64,000 nucleotides of DNA from the NCBI GenBank assembly GCA_017531385.1, contig JAFXLD010000028.1, positions 22,077 to 86,076 on the forward strand, written 5' to 3'. Within the stretch, counting starts at the first letter, position 1. Each line of letters begins with the position of its first letter. This stretch comes from Clostridia bacterium. Lineage in GTDB: Bacteria; Bacillota; Clostridia; Oscillospirales; Acutalibacteraceae. Under the pieces are notes generated by a model, which was not told where the DNA came from, searched no databases, and saw nothing but the letters and a program-made list of their open reading frames with translations. Made by a program: the position numbers and the translations under genes. This document shows, piece after piece, positions 53,414 to 62,740 of the stretch.

Positions 53414-54973
53414 ATGACAAAAAGAAAATTACTGCGAAAAATTATTGTAGTTGTTTTTGTATTGTTTTTCTGTGCTGAGCTGATGATATTCTGGGGTTGC
53501 GGCGAAAATGTCTTAAACAACATGAATATATTCTGGTCAGATACCACAGCAAATGAATTTCTGCACGATTTTTATGAATCCGAAACAAAAAATACTGTTG
53601 ACCTACACAGACGGATGACTTTTGGGCACAATCCCGTTTACTCCACAAATGCAAAACCTGCATTTGCATTTGCCATGATTGACAAAGATAAAAATATTAT
53701 TTTCAAAAGCGAAAGCGGTATATGGTGGATTCCGAGATACGACGGTGGCGGTGGCATGAATTATGTCTCTATCGAAGAATATATGACACCTGAGCTGAAA
53801 GAAGAAATTCTGAAATATCAGAAAAAAGCAAACGGCAGAAGCACTATGTTCAAAGAACTCGAAGTGAATTTTGACGGCGAAAAATACATACCCGTTTCAT
53901 TTTCACTTGATGACCAGCGTGATAATGTAAGAAAATTTACTTTTACCGACCTACCCGTTACACATTCTTTCACAGACAAAAACACATCACTCTACTATTA
54001 TCTTCACGACCTTGACGAAAACTCAATCGACCATATCTATTATGAAAAAACTGCGGCAAAAGTTAAAGAACAGATAGAAAATTGTGTTTTTGACGAGTCA
54101 ACCGGAGGCAGCGGTTTCTCCGGCACGGGAGAAATGAGTTGGCAACATGGTTTAGGCGACTACATGTTTTTCTATGAGGTGGAATACTCCTACCCCATTG
54201 AAGTAATCACTTCATATATATTCAGACTTTTTTCATTTTACCTTTTTATCATGTTTGCGATAGTCACAATTGTTATTCTTTTTTCGGCATCAAAACTCTA
54301 TAACAAGCAGAAAAATCTTGAACAGTCAAAACGGGCATTCATTTCTGCGGCGGCACACGAGCTGAAAACTCCCCTTGCGGTCATTCAGAATCAGTGTGAA
54401 TGTGTGCTTGACGGCATAAATCCCGAAAAAAACGGAGAATATGTAAAATCCGTCTATGACGAAGCACTCAGGATGAATTCAATTGTTATGCAGCTTCTGA
54501 CATTCAACAGAATTTCCGACCTGACTCAAGTAAAGAAAGAAAAATGCAACCTCAGTCAGATTGTCAGAGAAGAAGTATCAAAATACAGAAACTTTGCAGA
54601 CTCAATGGGCGCAAATCTGACGGAAGAAATTGAAGACGATGTTTTCACAGAGTGCAACGGTGAACTCATTGCAATTGCAATTGACAATTATCTTTCAAAT
54701 GCAATAAAATACGCAACAGGCGAAAAAAATGTCACTGCGACACTGAAAAAAGACAGCAGAGGCTTCATTTTCTGTGTTTATAATGACTTTGACGGCGAAC
54801 TTCCCGCACAAGATATGTGGCAGGTGTTTACAAGAGCCGACAAAGCCCGTAACAGCAGTGACAAGTCAACGGGAATGGGACTGCCCGTGAATAAAAAGAT
54901 TTTTGAACTCCACAACTACCGTTATTCCCATAAAAAAACGAAAAACGGGATAGTTTTCAGTTTTCAGACTTAA
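53414..54973 (+). CDS. Sensor histidine kinase
   Basis: 519 residues. Two membrane helices (about 10-30 and 270-295) enclose a ~240-residue outer sensor domain with no family I recognise. HisKA box AAAHELKTPLAV places the phospho-acceptor at His315; the ATPase domain shows NYLSNAIKYA (N box) and TGMGLPVNKKI (G box). Forms a two-component pair with the preceding regulator. The signal is unknown; the large outer domain suggests an extracellular cue. Confidence 0.94.
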   Translation: MTKRKLLRKIIVVVFVLFFCAELMIFWGCGENVLNNMNIFWSDTTANEFLHDFYESETKNTVDLHRRMTFGHNPVYSTNAKPAFAFAMIDKDKNIIFKSESGIWWIPRYDGGGGMNYVSIEEYMTPELKEEILKYQKKANGRSTMFKELEVNFDGEKYIPVSFSLDDQRDNVRKFTFTDLPVTHSFTDKNTSLYYYLHDLDENSIDHIYYEKTAAKVKEQIENCVFDESTGGSGFSGTGEMSWQHGLGDYMFFYEVEYSYPIEVITSYIFRLFSFYLFIMFAIVTIVILFSASKLYNKQKNLEQSKRAFISAAAHELKTPLAVIQNQCECVLDGINPEKNGEYVKSVYDEALRMNSIVMQLLTFNRISDLTQVKKEKCNLSQIVREEVSKYRNFADSMGANLTEEIEDDVFTECNGELIAIAIDNYLSNAIKYATGEKNVTATLKKDSRGFIFCVYNDFDGELPAQDMWQVFTRADKARNSSDKSTGMGLPVNKKIFELHNYRYSHKKTKNGIVFSFQT

Positions 54974-55006
54974 AAAAGAATCACCTCGCATAAGCGGGGT
55001 GATGTT
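54972..55006. terminator. Bidirectional terminator between kinase and MFS genes
   Basis: Ten-pair stem ATCACCTCGC / GCGGGGTGAT (one G-U) flanked by A-run/T-run. Confidence 0.8.
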
Positions 55007-55010
55007 GTTA

Positions 55011-56243
55011 TCAATTCTTCTTTTTCTTAAAATACTTCCGCATTAAGATCAGCAATGCAACACCGAGAATGGGAAAAAGAGCTGCCACGAGCATACCTGT
55101 TTTCATACCTATCTGCTCAGGTGTCATAGCAATTGAAGAACTCAAAGTCATTGCCCATTCACTTACTGTGACTTTATCCACAATTATGCCTAAAAGCTGA
55201 GGTGCAACGGATGCGCCGAAATCACCGCCTGCTGCCATGAGTGCATAAGCCGCAACACCGGGATTCGGGAATTTTTCTTCCATAAGAATCAGTGTACCGG
55301 GCCAGAGCATTGCTGTGCAGAGTCCCGTCAGAATACATGCAATCATTGCAACTATCACATTCTGCGAAAAACCTGAAACAAGATAACAGACGGCGGCACA
55401 TGTCATGCTGACAAGAAGCACATTTGAGATATTTTTACCGTACTTTGCATAAAGTGTTCTGCCAAGTCCCAACAGAATTCCGAACAGTGCCATTCCTGCC
55501 ACGTCACCGACAACTTTCGGAATGTTCAAGGCATTTTCCATATAACTCGAAATCCAGTTTGTCATTGAATTTTCAGCGGCTGAACCGAGAAAAATACACA
55601 TAACACAAAGGAACATACCCTTGTGTTTTTTCTTTTTGCCGTCCTTTTCACCGTTGTTCATATTAACATCGGGCATGGGTGAAGTGCAGAAAAGGATGAA
55701 AGAAATTATCGGCAGAGATGCCCAGAAAAATGTAAGATACATCCAGTTTTCAGTTCCGAAAATACGAAGAAAAACAGTGCTCAGCACAACTACAATCACA
55801 ACTCCGTATGCATAAAGTGAGTGCAGACGGCTCATATCACGGTCGGGATTGTCCGATGGAATTGCCGCAACAACGGGACTCAGAAGCACTTCACTCAGAC
55901 CTGCTGAAACTGAGAAAATAACCGTGCCGACAACAAGTCCTGCATAGGCATAATCAGGGAAAAACATCGGTACAAAGGCATAAATGAACATACCGATGCT
56001 TGTCAGCAGAGGCATTACCCTGACAGTCAATTTAATGTTGAAATATTTTGTAAAAAATGTAAAAATCAGGTCGATTAAAAGCTGTGTGCTGAAATTTATC
56101 AGTACAAGAGTGCCCAGCAGAGTGTATGAAATGCCGTATGTTTCACGGAATGTGACAAACAAAAGAGGCGGCAGAGAAAAAATCGAAGCCATCGCCACAT
56201 ATGTAAAATAACAGGCATTGCGTGTGCGTTTAAAATCAGTCAT
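55011..56243 (-). CDS. Major facilitator superfamily transporter
   Basis: 410 residues, twelve predicted membrane helices in two halves around a basic central loop (NNGEKDGKKKKHKG). The N-terminal FSLPPLLFVTFRETYGISYT and the layout fit fucose-permease-like or drug-type MFS carriers; the substrate cannot be read. Monocistronic, convergent with the two-component system. Confidence 0.87.
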   Translation of the reverse strand: MTDFKRTRNACYFTYVAMASIFSLPPLLFVTFRETYGISYTLLGTLVLINFSTQLLIDLIFTFFTKYFNIKLTVRVMPLLTSIGMFIYAFVPMFFPDYAYAGLVVGTVIFSVSAGLSEVLLSPVVAAIPSDNPDRDMSRLHSLYAYGVVIVVVLSTVFLRIFGTENWMYLTFFWASLPIISFILFCTSPMPDVNMNNGEKDGKKKKHKGMFLCVMCIFLGSAAENSMTNWISSYMENALNIPKVVGDVAGMALFGILLGLGRTLYAKYGKNISNVLLVSMTCAAVCYLVSGFSQNVIVAMIACILTGLCTAMLWPGTLILMEEKFPNPGVAAYALMAAGGDFGASVAPQLLGIIVDKVTVSEWAMTLSSSIAMTPEQIGMKTGMLVAALFPILGVALLILMRKYFKKKKN

Positions 56244-56408
56244 AACTATTCTCCAACAGAATTTTTCTTAAATTATACAATGATGTGCTAAAAAAGTAAA
56301 TAAAATATTCGATTTTAAATCTTCTTTTTTTCGGTGTTTTCACTATTGCCAACTCAATATTATATATAGTATTATATATCAGTAGAAAAAGATAAAGAGG
56401 GTATAAAT

Positions 56409-58220
56409 TTGGATTTAAGAAATATAGCTATTATCGCTCACGTTGACCACGGTAAGACAACACTTGTTGACCAGATGCTTCATCAGAGCGGTACTTTCAG
56501 AGCCAACGAACAGGTCGCAGAACGAGTTATGGACTCCAACGACCTTGAAAAAGAAAGAGGAATCACAATTCTTTCAAAAAACACATCCGTTCACTACAAC
56601 GGAGTTAAAATTAACATTATCGACACTCCCGGTCATGCTGATTTCGGCGGTGAGGTTGAGCGTATCATGATGATGGTAGACGGTGTTCTGCTTCTTGTTG
56701 ATGCTTTTGAGGGTTGTATGCCTCAGACAAGATTTGTTCTCTCAAAGGCTCTTGCACTTAAGAAAAAGCCTCTTGTTGTCATCAATAAAATTGACCGTCC
56801 CGGTGCAAGACCTGCAGAAGTTGTTGACGAAGTGCTTGACCTTTTCATTGAGCTCGGTGCAGACGAGGATCAGATCGAATTTCCCGTTATTTACGCATCT
56901 GCAAGAGAGGGTTATTCTTCACTCAGCTCCGATGTCCGTGAAGGCGATATGCAGCCTCTTCTTCAGGCTATCATTGACAACATTGATGCTCCCGAAGGTG
57001 ACCCGGAACAGCCGCTTCAGCTTCTTTTCTCATCACTTGACTATGACGATTATGTCGGCAGAATCGGTGTGGGCAAAGTTGAACGCGGCAGAGTTAAAAT
57101 GGGTCAGAATGTTGTTATCTGTAAGCAGGACGGCACAACTCAGAATGTAAAAGTTTCAAGACTTTATCAGTTTGAGGGTCTCAGAAGAGCTGAAGTTGAC
57201 TCAGCCGAAGCAGGCGATATTGTTGCTGTTTCAGGCATTGAGGGGCTTAACATCGGTGAAACAATCTGTGCCGCTGACTGCATTGAGCCTCTTCCCTTCG
57301 TAAAAATTGATGAACCCACAATCTCCATGAATTTCATGGTAAATGACAGCCCTTTTGCAGGTCAGGAAGGTAAATTTGTAACTTCAAGAAACATCCGTGC
57401 AAGACTTTTCAAGGAAGTTGAAACAAATGTCAGCATGAGAGTTGAAGAAACAGAAACCACCGACTCTTTCAAGGTTTCGGGCAGAGGTGAGCTTCATCTT
57501 TCAATCCTTATCGAAACCATGAGAAGACAGGGCTATGAATTTGCTGTTTCCCGTCCCAAGGTTATCCTTAAAAAAGGCGAAAACGGCGAAACACTTGAAC
57601 CCATGGAGCTTCTTATCGTTGAAGTGCCCGATGCTTATGTGGGTGCAGTTATGGAAAAAATCGGCTCCCGTAAAGGTGAGCTTGAAGATATGAGCATCCG
57701 TGACGGCGGCACAACACATCTTGAGTTCAGAATTCCCGCAAGAGGACTTATCGGCTACAGAAGTGAGTTCCTCACAGACACAAACGGCTACGGCGTTATG
57801 AACAACCTTTTTGCAGGTTATGAGCCTTTCAAGGGTGAAATCCAGACCCGTGACAGAGGTTCAATCGTCGTTCACGAAACAGGTGAAAGCACAGCTTACG
57901 GTCTTTTCAACACACAGGACAGAGGCAGACTTTTCATCGGACCCGGTGTACCTGTTTATGAGGGTATGATCTGCGGCGAATGTGCTAAAAACGAAGACAT
58001 CGTATGTAACGTCTGCAAGAAAAAACAGATGACAAACACACGTGCTGCAGGCTCAGACGATGCACTCCGTCTTGTTCCCCACTCCACACTCAGCCTTGAA
58101 CAGAGCATGGAATTTTTAAGCGATGATGAAATCCTTGAAGTAACTCCAAAGAGCCTCAGACTCCGTAAAAAAATCCTCTCCAAAGAACTTCGTATGAAAC
58201 AGCAGTTTAAAAAGAAATAA
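56409..58220 (+). CDS. typA: Ribosome-associated GTPase TypA/BipA
   Basis: 603 residues, family length. EF-G-like G domain: AHVDHGKTT, DTPGHADFGG, NKIDRPGARP; then beta-barrel domain and the TypA-specific C-terminus (GERGGTTHLEFRIPARGLIG-type block, written DGGTTHLEFRIPARGLIGYR). BipA assists 50S assembly and stress or cold growth. Starts with TTG 56409 behind AGAGGG. A possible promoter TTGCCA ... TATTAT lies at 56346-56375. Terminator at 58238-58266. Confidence 0.97.
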   Translation: MDLRNIAIIAHVDHGKTTLVDQMLHQSGTFRANEQVAERVMDSNDLEKERGITILSKNTSVHYNGVKINIIDTPGHADFGGEVERIMMMVDGVLLLVDAFEGCMPQTRFVLSKALALKKKPLVVINKIDRPGARPAEVVDEVLDLFIELGADEDQIEFPVIYASAREGYSSLSSDVREGDMQPLLQAIIDNIDAPEGDPEQPLQLLFSSLDYDDYVGRIGVGKVERGRVKMGQNVVICKQDGTTQNVKVSRLYQFEGLRRAEVDSAEAGDIVAVSGIEGLNIGETICAADCIEPLPFVKIDEPTISMNFMVNDSPFAGQEGKFVTSRNIRARLFKEVETNVSMRVEETETTDSFKVSGRGELHLSILIETMRRQGYEFAVSRPKVILKKGENGETLEPMELLIVEVPDAYVGAVMEKIGSRKGELEDMSIRDGGTTHLEFRIPARGLIGYRSEFLTDTNGYGVMNNLFAGYEPFKGEIQTRDRGSIVVHETGESTAYGLFNTQDRGRLFIGPGVPVYEGMICGECAKNEDIVCNVCKKKQMTNTRAAGSDDALRLVPHSTLSLEQSMEFLSDDEILEVTPKSLRLRKKILSKELRMKQQFKKK

Positions 58221-58237
58221 GCTTATATAACAATTTG

Positions 58238-58266
58238 AGCACTGCCCGAAGGTAGTGCTCATTTTT
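58238..58266. terminator. Terminator between typA and the convergent unknown gene
   Basis: Ten-pair stem GAGCACTGCC / GGTAGTGCTC with loop CGAA and a T-run on the plus side. Confidence 0.85.
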
Positions 58267-58678
58267 ACTGTGCAAAATCATCAATATAAGGAATTTTATT
58301 TTCCTTACACCAATTTACCAATATTTCACTTTTACGAGCATAAAAATACTCTCTCCAGTGATCATGTGAAAAACCGCAATGAAAAATTCTTTCGAATTCA
58401 CGACCGAATTCATCTTCGGAAAGTTTTTTCAGGTAATCAGAAACCTGACGGTTATTTAAAACTGCAAGATAATCCTTTGCAATCTTATTATAATCTACCA
58501 CAGGAAACGGTACATAGGCATAATCATAACAATATGTTATGAAATAATCATCAGTCACATCAAGTTTTTCAGGAATTTCTTCAATATTTGCAATTTCATA
58601 ATTTACACAGTTAATAAACCAGTAAGGTTTATCTTCATTTAACCGTTCATACCATATCAAATCTCTGATTTTTACCAT
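58265..58678 (-). CDS. Unknown protein, UPF0158-like C-terminus
   Basis: 137 residues, soluble, rich in aromatic residues. The C-terminal half (FERIFHCGFSHDHWREYFYA then EILVNWCKENKIPY) resembles the end of UPF0158 family proteins (helix, W, then WCEENGI-Y). Function unknown. Ribosome site GGAGG precedes ATG 58678. Confidence 0.78.
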   Translation of the reverse strand: MVKIRDLIWYERLNEDKPYWFINCVNYEIANIEEIPEKLDVTDDYFITYCYDYAYVPFPVVDYNKIAKDYLAVLNNRQVSDYLKKLSEDEFGREFERIFHCGFSHDHWREYFYARKSEILVNWCKENKIPYIDDFAQ

Positions 58679-58811
58679 CTGACTTCCCTCCTTTTTGATT
58701 TGATGATATCATTTTTTTTACAAATTATCAACTGTTATCACAAAACATCTTGCATTTTTATATATTAATATGTTATTATTATACAGTAATAAAATTAAGG
58801 AGGAAATTTTT

Positions 58812-60137
58812 ATGAAATCAATTTCCAAAAAGTTAATTTCAATTGTTCTTTCTGTACTTATGGTTGCAACTATTGCACTTCCCGTTTTTGCAGAAGAAAC
58901 AGTTGAATACACCATCACAAATCCCTATGAAACTGTTGACTGGGACACATGGGGTCAGTACAAATCAATGCTTCATGCACACACTCTTTACAGTGACGGT
59001 GAAATGGACATCAAAGACGTTGTTGAAGAATATTATGCTCAGGACTACGATGTTCTTGCAATCACAGACCACGGTGTTGTAAACAAGGGCTGGGACAAAA
59101 AGCCTGAGATGCTTCCTCTTATCGGTTATAATCAGTACATCAAGAGACTTACTCCCATGAGTGCTGAAAGATATGCCGAAATCACTTCCGGTGCAGACCG
59201 TGACGGCAGAGGTATGCTTGATGTGCCTCTCGGCATCGAAATGAACGGCGTTGTTATGAGAAAGAACCATGTAAACGGTTTCTTCTGCGGCTACGGTCAG
59301 GGACTCTGGGGTATTGAAGAAGACTATGAAACTCCCGTTGCCGAAACAGAAAAAGCAGGCGGTATTTCATTCATTGATCATCCCGGTGACTTCTATGCAG
59401 CACATCATGACATCACAAGAGCTAAAGATCCCGAAAACCTCAAGATCTGGGCAGACATCTTTATGAAATATAAGAGCTGTGTAGGTATTGAAGTTTACAA
59501 CGAAGGCGACTCAGTTGCAAGATACGACCGTGTTATCTGGGATCAGCTTCTTATGTACACAGTTCCCAGAGGCAGAGTTATCTGGGGCTTCTCAAACGAT
59601 GACTCTCATGTTCTTTCAACAATCGGTCTTACAGCAGAAATGATGCTCATGCCCGAAAATACTGTTGAGAATCTTCGTACAGCTATGGAAAACGGCACAT
59701 TCTTTGCCTGCTCCACAATCTCAAAGGTTGAAATGGGTGAAGAATTCGAAGGCACAGGCGACTATGCAAAGGTTACAAGAATTGACGTTGATGAAGCAAA
59801 TGATACAATCACAGCTACAATCGAATCAACAACAGATTACACGGTTGAATGGGTTGCAGACGGTGAAGTTATCGCAACAGGCGATTCAATCAATCTTCGT
59901 GATTATAGCGATGTAATCGGCTCTTATGTACGTTTCCAGATCAAGAACGAAGGCGGTATTGTTCTTTCTCAGCCCTTCGTATGTGACGACGGTAACATGG
60001 AGGACTGCATGATTTACTATCCCGAAGAGCCCGAATATCCCGCAATCGTTGAAATGTTCCTGAAATTCCTTGAAATGCTCAGAAGAAATATTATCGGCGA
60101 ACTTATTTACAGAGCTGCTGTTCTTGATAACATCTAA
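58812..60137 (+). CDS. Secreted PHP-domain phosphoesterase-like protein with C-terminal amphipathic tail
   Basis: 441 residues. Signal peptide 1-27 (LPVFAEE). PHP motif I H55-A-H57 in LHAHTLYSDGEM, AITDHGVVN, IDHPGD and FSNDDSH give the metal ligands of the PHP fold. A C-terminal beta domain (TIESTTDYTVEWVADGEVIA) follows, and the last ~30 residues are a hydrophobic amphipathic helix (AIVEMFLKFLEMLRRNIIGE). It probably hydrolyses extracellular phosphate esters; substrate unknown. Starts behind AAGGAGG. An in-frame ATG at 58770 lacks a ribosome site. Confidence 0.9.
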   Translation: MKSISKKLISIVLSVLMVATIALPVFAEETVEYTITNPYETVDWDTWGQYKSMLHAHTLYSDGEMDIKDVVEEYYAQDYDVLAITDHGVVNKGWDKKPEMLPLIGYNQYIKRLTPMSAERYAEITSGADRDGRGMLDVPLGIEMNGVVMRKNHVNGFFCGYGQGLWGIEEDYETPVAETEKAGGISFIDHPGDFYAAHHDITRAKDPENLKIWADIFMKYKSCVGIEVYNEGDSVARYDRVIWDQLLMYTVPRGRVIWGFSNDDSHVLSTIGLTAEMMLMPENTVENLRTAMENGTFFACSTISKVEMGEEFEGTGDYAKVTRIDVDEANDTITATIESTTDYTVEWVADGEVIATGDSINLRDYSDVIGSYVRFQIKNEGGIVLSQPFVCDDGNMEDCMIYYPEEPEYPAIVEMFLKFLEMLRRNIIGELIYRAAVLDNI

Positions 60138-60150
60138 GAATAAGACTCAT

Positions 60151-60181
60151 AACTGCTTCGTGAAAACGAGGCAGTTTTTTT
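60151..60181 (+). terminator. Terminator of the secreted PHP gene
   Basis: Eleven-pair stem AACTGCTTCGT / ACGAGGCAGTT with GAAA loop and a T-run. Confidence 0.9.
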
Positions 60182-60347
60182 GTATATTCCACATATATTT
60201 GTATATTAATTTGACAATTTTTACACCTATTGTTAATAATTTTTTTACCATTTATTAACACTTTGGAAATATATGAACAAACTAAATATTATATAATTAT
60301 ATCGACAGGAAAATCTTGTTATAATTTTCAGAAAGGTGGAAATAGAA

Positions 60348-60461
60348 ATGACATATTTTGTTAGTCTTCTTAGAAGAGTTCTTGAAATCTTCAAGACAAT
60401 TCTTGGATTCATCGGTGCTGATTTCGACAGCATCAAAGAACAGCTTTCAGATTTGTTCTAA
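60348..60461 (+). CDS. 37-residue amphipathic peptide
   Basis: A short ORF with a good ribosome site (AAAGGTGG, 60333-60340) eight bases before ATG. The peptide begins MTYFVSLLRRVLEIFKTILG and ends with an acidic stretch (DSIKEQLSDLF): an amphipathic helix with Leu/Ile/Phe on one face. It has its own downstream terminator (60513-60556) and lies in a 500-base gap after the secreted PHP gene. The pattern closely resembles the C-terminal tails of nearby exported proteins. It could be a secreted modulin-like or bacteriocin-like peptide, a membrane microprotein, or a free form of the tail module. No signal peptide. Confidence 0.65.
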   Translation: MTYFVSLLRRVLEIFKTILGFIGADFDSIKEQLSDLF

Positions 60462-60512
60462 TTAAAAAATTCAGCCAAATCGAAAGATAATGCTATCAAT
60501 TAATTAAATGAT

Positions 60513-60556
60513 AAAAAAACACATCTTCAAAGAAAAAACGAAGATGTGTTTTTTTA
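60513..60556 (+). terminator. Terminator of the 37-residue peptide gene
   Basis: Ten-bp perfect stem ACACATCTTC / GAAGATGTGT with an 11-base loop and a T-run. Confidence 0.85.
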
Positions 60557-60650
60557 TATTCAAAATACAGCTGTACAAAAAACATATAATCAGGCACAAA
60601 AAAGTCAGCAGCATTGCAAAAATCACAATACTGTCCGTGAATAAAATAAT

Positions 60651-60977
60651 TTATAACAATTCTCGCAGTTTATCTAAAAATGATTCTTCGCCCCATGTGT
60701 TCACCTTAAAAAACATTGCCTGGCTGCCACCTGACGTTATTGCAGAAAGATGAATGGCATCATTTCCGTTCTGAAACAGCGTTACGCTCATACTTACACG
60801 GTTTCCGCCCGCATAGCTGTATCTTTCAAACACACGTACACTGCACCTTGCACTTCCGCTGTAAAAATCGCTGGAATCTTCCAAAGAAGCCGACGTACTG
60901 CCTCTCATGATCCCGTTTACAATGCGGACGAGTATTTCATCAAAATTACCGTAAAAGGTATGCTCTAACTTTGCCAT
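60651..60977 (-). CDS. Unknown small protein (DUF6054-like)
   Basis: 108 residues, alpha/beta, soluble. The sequence pattern (YGNFDEILVRIVNGIM, SASLEDSSDFYSGSARCSVR, AITSGGSQAMFFKVNTWGEE) agrees with my memory of DUF6054 proteins of Clostridia. Role unknown. Ribosome site GGAGG precedes ATG 60977. Confidence 0.78.
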   Translation of the reverse strand: MAKLEHTFYGNFDEILVRIVNGIMRGSTSASLEDSSDFYSGSARCSVRVFERYSYAGGNRVSMSVTLFQNGNDAIHLSAITSGGSQAMFFKVNTWGEESFLDKLRELL

Positions 60978-61100
60978 GATTATCCTCCTGACATGTTATA
61001 TTTGGGTATTTCATCATCCCATTACATTATAATACAAATTTATAAGAAAAACAATACAACAGAATAATTTTTCATCAATCTGCTTCAGTTTTGCTTTTTC

Positions 61101-61129
61101 TTGACAGCATTAATGCAAAATGATAAAAT
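61101..61129 (+). promoter_or_regulatory. Promoter of the PI-PLC gene
   Basis: TTGACA (61101-61106), 17-base spacer, TAAAAT (61124-61129). Confidence 0.8.
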
Positions 61130-61198
61130 GTTATTATAAAAAATAAGGAAAAGAGCGAAAGCTGATTAATAATTTTTATTTTCGCTTTGGATTTTTTT

Positions 61199-62203
61199 AT
61201 GAAAACACCAACCGTAAACGGCTCAAACTGGATGAGTGCACTTGACGGAGCGATTCCGATAACGGCACTGAATATTCCCGGAACACATGATAGTGTAACA
61301 AAATACTGCACATTTTCTCTTTTTTCTCAGACCCAGTCTCTGACTGTTGAAGAACAGCTTTATGCAGGTGTGCGATACTTCGATATGCGATTCAGACTGA
61401 AAAACAAAGAATTTATCTGTGCGCACAGTATATCCGATTGCAAAGTTTCTCACGGGCTTTTTGCAAAAAAGCTCCTTGCGGAAGATATCGTCGCAATCTG
61501 CAAAAATTTTCTTGAAAAAAATCCCCGTGAAACAATTCTTTTTCAGTTAAAAGAAGATAACACTTCATCCGGTGATGTTTTTTTTGAACTGTTTTATGAA
61601 AAACACATTCAGAAAGATAACAGCTCATGGTTTCTTGAGAACAGAACACCCAGTCTTGATGAAGCAAGAGGTAAAATTATTCTTCTTCGTGCCGTTGGTA
61701 TTTCAGATGAAAAATTCAATGATCACAACAGCGGTATAAACTTCTGCGGTTATCCGTATGTAGGAACAACCCAGACAACAGATTTCAGAACGGGAAATGT
61801 TTCATATATAAAAGATGCAAACACAGCTTATACTCATCTGTTTGTCCAGGATTCTTACAAGCAGACACCTGCACAAAAAATAATAGCAATGAATGCTTTT
61901 ATTGAGGAAAAACCTGACCGAAACAACTACAACATCAACATGGCAAACTGCATCGGCGGTATTCCCTGCCCGATTTTCACTTCACATAAAATAAATGTAT
62001 TTCTCAAAGAATATGATTTCAAAGAAAAAGGATATTTCGGTATTGTGGGACTGGATTTTGCAACAGCCGGGCTTTGCAGAAAAATATATATGTGCAACGA
62101 TATGACTCAGACACCGGAAATTCCCACGGAATGTTCTGAAAAGAGTAAAGATTCACTGACAGAAATAATTTTTAATATGTTAAGACATTTTTTTAAACCC
62201 TGA
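61199..62203 (+). CDS. Phosphatidylinositol-specific phospholipase C-like protein
   Basis: 335 residues, X-domain TIM barrel. Catalytic His30 in PGTHDS and the second His76 in FICAHSIS are present, with YAGVRYFDMRFR between, as in bacterial PI-PLC. It should cleave the phosphodiester of phosphatidylinositol or a related lipid. No signal peptide is visible, unlike typical secreted bacterial PI-PLCs. The last 17 residues (SLTEIIFNMLRHFFKP) form a short amphipathic helix like other tails here. Start ATG 61199 has only a weak upstream TTTGGA; an in-frame TTG at 61187 is an alternative. A hairpin GCGAAA / TTTCGC with a T-run sits just before the ATG. Confidence 0.87.
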   Translation: MKTPTVNGSNWMSALDGAIPITALNIPGTHDSVTKYCTFSLFSQTQSLTVEEQLYAGVRYFDMRFRLKNKEFICAHSISDCKVSHGLFAKKLLAEDIVAICKNFLEKNPRETILFQLKEDNTSSGDVFFELFYEKHIQKDNSSWFLENRTPSLDEARGKIILLRAVGISDEKFNDHNSGINFCGYPYVGTTQTTDFRTGNVSYIKDANTAYTHLFVQDSYKQTPAQKIIAMNAFIEEKPDRNNYNINMANCIGGIPCPIFTSHKINVFLKEYDFKEKGYFGIVGLDFATAGLCRKIYMCNDMTQTPEIPTECSEKSKDSLTEIIFNMLRHFFKP

Positions 62204-62220
62204 CATTTTCGCAATATAAA

Positions 62221-62258
62221 AAAGAAACAACCGCCGAGGATTTTACTCCCCGGCGGTT
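62221..62258. terminator. Bidirectional terminator
   Basis: Eight-bp stem AACCGCCG / CGGCGGTT extended by inner AGGA/TCCC pairs, between PI-PLC and the convergent surface-gene remnant. Confidence 0.7.
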
Positions 62259-62274
62259 AGTGCTTTATTACATA

Positions 62275-62740
62275 TTACCTGAATATACCTGTAAGCATAT
62301 TCAATACTCGATGCATAAGATCCATAAGCAAGCAGATAAGCTTCTGGAAGATGTTTGTATGAACTGTGCCGCATCTGTCACAACTGCCTTTTTCAGGTTC
62401 ATCAGGCTTAACAGGCTTCTGAGGCTGATCGGGTGCGGGTTCATCTGTGTCTGTTTCGAGAGCAGGAACTGAGCGTGTTTCCTCTTCACCACATTTACCG
62501 CAAATGCGTTTTTCTTCGCCTGCTTCAGTAGCTGTGGGAGCCTTTGTTTCTGCCCATTCGCCCCAATCGTGATCTGTTGCTTTGAGTTCTGTTTTCTCTT
62601 CTTTGCCGCACTCACATGCCATGATTATATAACCGTCTTCGGTACATGTTGCTTCGACCTTTTCCTTTTCTGTTGCGTATACATGATTGCCTGTTGCTGC
62701 GATGGGGTTTGTTTCAAAGTGAGCTGCATCATTTGCTTCC
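62275..62740 (-). pseudogene. 3' remnant of a surface protein gene (Cys repeats and C-terminal amphipathic tail)
   Basis: The minus-strand frame is open from about 62740 to 62275 with no start behind a ribosome site; upstream it runs straight into the truncated IS200 transposase. It encodes two Cys-X2-Cys repeat units (CTEDGYIIMACECGKEEK, EKRICGKCGEEETRS) like those in the surface proteins at 41778 and 13709, a Pro/Asp linker, and a C-terminal amphipathic tail (FQKLICLLMDLMHRVLNML). An ATG at 62622 could allow a 115-residue internal product but has no convincing ribosome site. The 5' part was probably lost by rearrangement. Confidence 0.75.
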
